Assembly: GCA_018222865.1 (NCBI GenBank) | Contig: JAAEZM010000017.1 | Coordinates: forward strand, 1-44,749 | DNA: 44,749 nt | DNA from: Alphaproteobacteria bacterium | Lineage (GTDB): Bacteria > Pseudomonadota > Alphaproteobacteria > Caulobacterales > Maricaulaceae | Direction: 5' to 3' | In this document: piece by piece, positions 42,293 to 44,749 of the stretch | How positions within the stretch are numbered: position 1 is the first letter of the stretch | How the letters are laid out: each line of letters opens with the position of its first letter | Translations under genes and position numbers: made by a program | Notes under the pieces: model-generated | Told to the model about the DNA's origin: nothing | Seen by the model: only the letters and a program-made list of their open reading frames with translations | Database searches by the model: none

Positions 42293-43813
42293 CTAGCCTC
42301 CCATCACAGCTTGCGCTGCGGCCCCGGACAGGGAAACCAGCAAGGACGCATCAAAGAAGAAGTAGATATTGGCGAAAGCGATAATGCCCGTCGGGATGAG
42401 CATCATGTAAGGCGCGTGTCGGGGCTTCACCTCGGCACCCGGATGGGCCGGTACCGGTTCCATCCACACCACCATGATCATCCGGCCGATATAGATCAGC
42501 GCCATGAGCGAAGACAGGATCAGCGCGGCCACAGCCCACCACCAGTCGCGTTCCAGCGCTGCCAGGATGAGATACCACTTACTGTCGAAGCCTACCGTCA
42601 ACGGCACGCCCACCAGCGACAGGCCTGCAATGGTGAAGGCCATGGCGGAGGCCGGCATGGTGCGTCCCAGCCCGGCAAGATCCGCGACCTGGCGAACGCC
42701 GAAATTCAGGGCGAAAGCCCCCAGCGCCATGAAGAGCGCACCCTTCATCAAGGCGTGGTTGATCAGGTGGAGAATACCCGCCTGAAGACCCAGCACCGTT
42801 CCCATGCCCAGGCCGAGCATCATATAGCCAACCTGCGCGACGGAAGAATAGGCCAACAGCCTGCGGGCATCCGTCTGGAAGATCGCCTGGGCCGAGGCCA
42901 CAAACATCGCGATCACACCGACAACCGCGAACACCCAGGTAAAGGACATCTGCACGAAGGCGGTATCTGGATGATAGACCGAGAAGAGGAAACGGATCAG
43001 CGCATAAAACGCAACCTTGGTCGCGGTCGAGGCGAGGAAAGCCGTGACAAAATTCGGCGCAAACGCATAGGCATTGGGCAGCCAGACATGCAGCGGGAAC
43101 ATCGCCGCTTTCAGTCCCAGTCCCACAACGATAAAGGCGAAGGCCGCTTCAGTCACACGGTCATGACCGTTTTCCTGAAGGATGCGGGCCATATCCGCCA
43201 TGTTCAGCGTGCCGGTTGCCGCATACAGAAAGCCGACACCGATCACAAAGAAGGTCGCGCCGATCGTTCCCAGGATGAGATAATTATAGGCGGCAGTCAG
43301 GGCCCGGCGATCCTTGGAGGCGCCCATGGCGATGATTGTGTAGGTGGAGATGGAAGAGATCTCCAGGAAGACGAAGACGTTGAACGCATCGCCGGTGATC
43401 GTCACCCCCAGAAGACCGGCAAAACAAACCAGGAAAGCGGAATAAAAGAGCGCCTGTTTGCCCTCTTCAATCTCGTCCGCCACGCTTGGCAGGGAGTAGA
43501 TCACACACAGCAGGCCCACCAGGCCAACAAGCGCCAGCACCACAGCATTGAGCGCGTCTACCCGGTATTCAATCCCGATCGGCGGCGCCCAGCCGCCAAG
43601 CGCATAGGAAATCACTCCGAGATCAAGCGCTTGCGCCAGCAGGACCAGTGAAAACAGCGCCACGATGGAGGCGGTGATAATGGCCACCGTCCAGCCTGCG
43701 CGCCCGTTCGGCATAATCGCCGCCAGCGCCGCGGCGATGAGCGGAATCACAACGACCAGAACCGGCACATGATGGGCCAGCTCAGCCGGAAGAAGATTGG
43801 CGAAGATATCCAT
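42293..43813 (-). CDS. mrpD: Na+/H+ antiporter subunit D (MrpD)
   Basis: A 506-residue membrane protein of the MrpD/NuoN-like family. Proton-path residues are Glu151 (FVFLEISSISTYT), Lys235 (GLGLKAAMFPLHVWLPNAYA) and Lys266 (STATKVAFYALIRF). It follows mrpC directly (TAATG overlap of one base), the order expected for mrpB-C-D. MrpD is essential for Na+/H+ exchange in Mrp complexes. Length is normal at about 500. Confidence 0.92.
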   Translation of the reverse strand: MDIFANLLPAELAHHVPVLVVVIPLIAAALAAIMPNGRAGWTVAIITASIVALFSLVLLAQALDLGVISYALGGWAPPIGIEYRVDALNAVVLALVGLVGLLCVIYSLPSVADEIEEGKQALFYSAFLVCFAGLLGVTITGDAFNVFVFLEISSISTYTIIAMGASKDRRALTAAYNYLILGTIGATFFVIGVGFLYAATGTLNMADMARILQENGHDRVTEAAFAFIVVGLGLKAAMFPLHVWLPNAYAFAPNFVTAFLASTATKVAFYALIRFLFSVYHPDTAFVQMSFTWVFAVVGVIAMFVASAQAIFQTDARRLLAYSSVAQVGYMMLGLGMGTVLGLQAGILHLINHALMKGALFMALGAFALNFGVRQVADLAGLGRTMPASAMAFTIAGLSLVGVPLTVGFDSKWYLILAALERDWWWAVAALILSSLMALIYIGRMIMVVWMEPVPAHPGAEVKPRHAPYMMLIPTGIIAFANIYFFFDASLLVSLSGAAAQAVMGG

Positions 43814-44400
43814 TACTCGCTACTCCCCGTCTCGCGGGAATAGTCCGCAGCATTGATGGCATCATCCTCAATCGTCCCATAGGCTTCGCGGATACGCACG
43901 ACAAGCGCCAGGCCTACGGCCAGGGTCGCCACGCCCACCACAATCGCCGTCAGGATCAGGACGTGCGGCAACGGGTTGGAATATAAAACTGTTTCGGCGG
44001 CATGATGCGCGCCGTCATAAGCGCCATGCCCCGCATCGGCGTGAGAGGCATCTGCATGAGACGCCTCGGCATGGCCGGTCTCGGCGTGACCTGTGTCGGC
44101 ATGATCCGTGTCGGCATGATCATCACCATGATCATCGCCATAGCCGGTGGCGCCATATCCAGCCGAGGCGCCATAATCGCCGCCATGGTCATCCCCATGA
44201 TGGCTGCTCTCCAGGATGGGCGGCTGACCACCGAAGACCTTGCCAATCGTGATGTAGAGCAGGAAGACCGAGGTCTGGAACAAGGACAGGCCAACCAGGC
44301 GTTTCACCAGATTGCCCGTCGCAAAGATCACATAGAGCCCCGTCATCATCAAAATGACGATCGGGATATAGTTGAACCGTTCGAGGATCGCTTCGAGCAT
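43813..44400 (-). CDS. mrpC: Na+/H+ antiporter subunit C (MrpC) with His/Asp-rich insertion
   Basis: A 195-residue protein from ATG 44400. MrpC is normally about 110-120 residues with three helices (NuoK-like). TM1 (YIPIVILMMTGLYVIFA), TM2 (LVGLSLFQTSVFLLYITIGK) and TM3 (LPHVLILTAIVVGVATLAV) are all recognisable, as is the family junction GGQPPIL...YSNPLPHVLILT. Between TM2 and TM3 about 73 extra residues (64-136) carry 13 His and 17 Asp/Glu. Within them seven His recur every five residues (95 to 125) in H-A-D/E-T/A-D/G/S. By the positive-inside rule (KRLVG after TM1) the insertion faces the periplasm. Metal binding is inference. Confidence 0.93.
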   Translation of the reverse strand: MLEAILERFNYIPIVILMMTGLYVIFATGNLVKRLVGLSLFQTSVFLLYITIGKVFGGQPPILESSHHGDDHGGDYGASAGYGATGYGDDHGDDHADTDHADTGHAETGHAEASHADASHADAGHGAYDGAHHAAETVLYSNPLPHVLILTAIVVGVATLAVGLALVVRIREAYGTIEDDAINAADYSRETGSSE

Positions 44401-44402
44401 GA

Positions 44403-44749
44403 CTACCACTCCCCGTCCGGAATATCGGGAACACGACCAGCGAATGCGTAGAAAATCGCCAGCATGACTGAGGCTACGGTGATCAAAACACCCAGCTCAA
44501 TCAGCAGGATACCGTAGTGCTGACCGGTGTGGTGGCCTTGATCGGGATGCAGGGCGTCATAATCCAGGAAGTTCACCGCCTCACCCGCAAACGGCATAAC
44601 CAGAGTGGCCAGACCGACAGCCGCGTAAAGCAGGACCCCCGCAGCCGCCCCATAACGGGCTACGGCCGGCGGAACGGCGCGCTGGGCTTCATCAATGCCG
44701 AAGATCAAAGCGTAGAGGATAACCGCCACAGCCACGATAACGCCGGCCT
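44403..44749 (-). CDS. mrpB: Na+/H+ antiporter subunit B (MrpB), 5' end beyond window
   Basis: A partial MrpB (MnhB family) of at least 114 residues; the frame is open to the right edge and the visible start AGVIVAVAVILYALIFG is the family's second helix, so the true start lies outside. The family block HHTGQHYGILLIELGVLITV is clear, and the last helix (ASVMLAIFYAFAGR) is complete. The stop is two bases before the mrpC ATG. It shows that the operon extends further right, where the other Mrp subunits are expected. Confidence 0.92.
   Translation of the reverse strand, partial: AGVIVAVAVILYALIFGIDEAQRAVPPAVARYGAAAGVLLYAAVGLATLVMPFAGEAVNFLDYDALHPDQGHHTGQHYGILLIELGVLITVASVMLAIFYAFAGRVPDIPDGEW

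Noticed and set aside
42143-43651. 502-residue plus-strand open frame across mrpD
   Set aside because: Rich in His, Gln, Arg and Gly with no hydrophobic core; it mirrors conserved membrane-protein coding on the minus strand.
1-44749. tRNA, rRNA, CRISPR array or insertion sequence
   Set aside because: I looked for cloverleaf-like intergenic segments, regularly spaced repeats and transposase genes and found none. A tRNA search program would be decisive.

Overview
The window reads as chromosomal DNA of an alphaproteobacterium, most likely a stalked marine lineage near Maricaulales/Hyphomonadaceae (Caulobacterales-like). The reasons are a complete-looking gene transfer agent (GTA) structural cluster of the Rhodobacter capsulatus/Caulobacter type, several families largely confined to Alphaproteobacteria (DUF2336, DUF1491, DUF5330, DUF6456, a short DnaA-C-like helix-turn-helix protein), a PleC/DivJ-type histidine kinase, and GANTC and CtrA-box-like motifs in promoters. 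I see no tRNA, rRNA, CRISPR array or insertion sequence.

Layout. 1-7506 (all minus strand): the 5' end of an exported protein, a hydrolase-OsmC fusion, the haem chaperone CcmE with a DUF938 methyltransferase, an unrecognised 457-residue protein, a PepSY protein with a PhoP/PhoQ-like two-component pair, and a DnaJ-type co-chaperone. 7579-20029 (minus): a GTA cluster running gp1, terminase, portal, protease, capsid, adaptor, gp8, gp9, gp10, gp10.1, tape measure, gp12, gp13, gp14, gp15. It lacks a recognisable gp7, carries a shortened gp13 and a short tape measure, and is interrupted by one membrane-protein gene on the opposite strand between capsid and adaptor. 20334-30779: a soluble globin-coupled chemoreceptor with a zinc-binding CZB tail, a YcgN protein, a class A penicillin-binding protein, a NaChBac-type voltage-gated channel with an unusual filter (TLEGW), a PAN-like exported protein, a DUF2336 protein, an MscS channel coupled to release factor 3, and two small conserved proteins.

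30837-38555: a BcsB-like exported protein, two unrecognised exported proteins, a multi-pass PleC/DivJ-like kinase whose promoter holds four GANTC sites and a CtrA-like box, DUF5330, SufE, a DUF6456 regulator broken by an in-frame TAG, and a DnaA-C-like DNA-binding protein. 38720-44749 (minus): part of an Mrp-type cation/proton antiporter operon with three large antiporter-like subunits. Its MrpC carries a His/Asp-rich pentapeptide-repeat insertion, and the operon runs off the right edge inside mrpB.

How it fits together. The GTA cluster is the one accessory system and would form a small tailed particle. The chemoreceptor, the kinase and the unknown 457-residue gene share CtrA-box-like promoter motifs, so cell-cycle control of motility and development is a reasonable inference. 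Ion physiology recurs through the voltage-gated channel, MscS and the Mrp complex, in keeping with a marine habitat. The best candidates for something not previously described are the channel filter, the MrpC insertion, and the antisense membrane gene inside the GTA head block.
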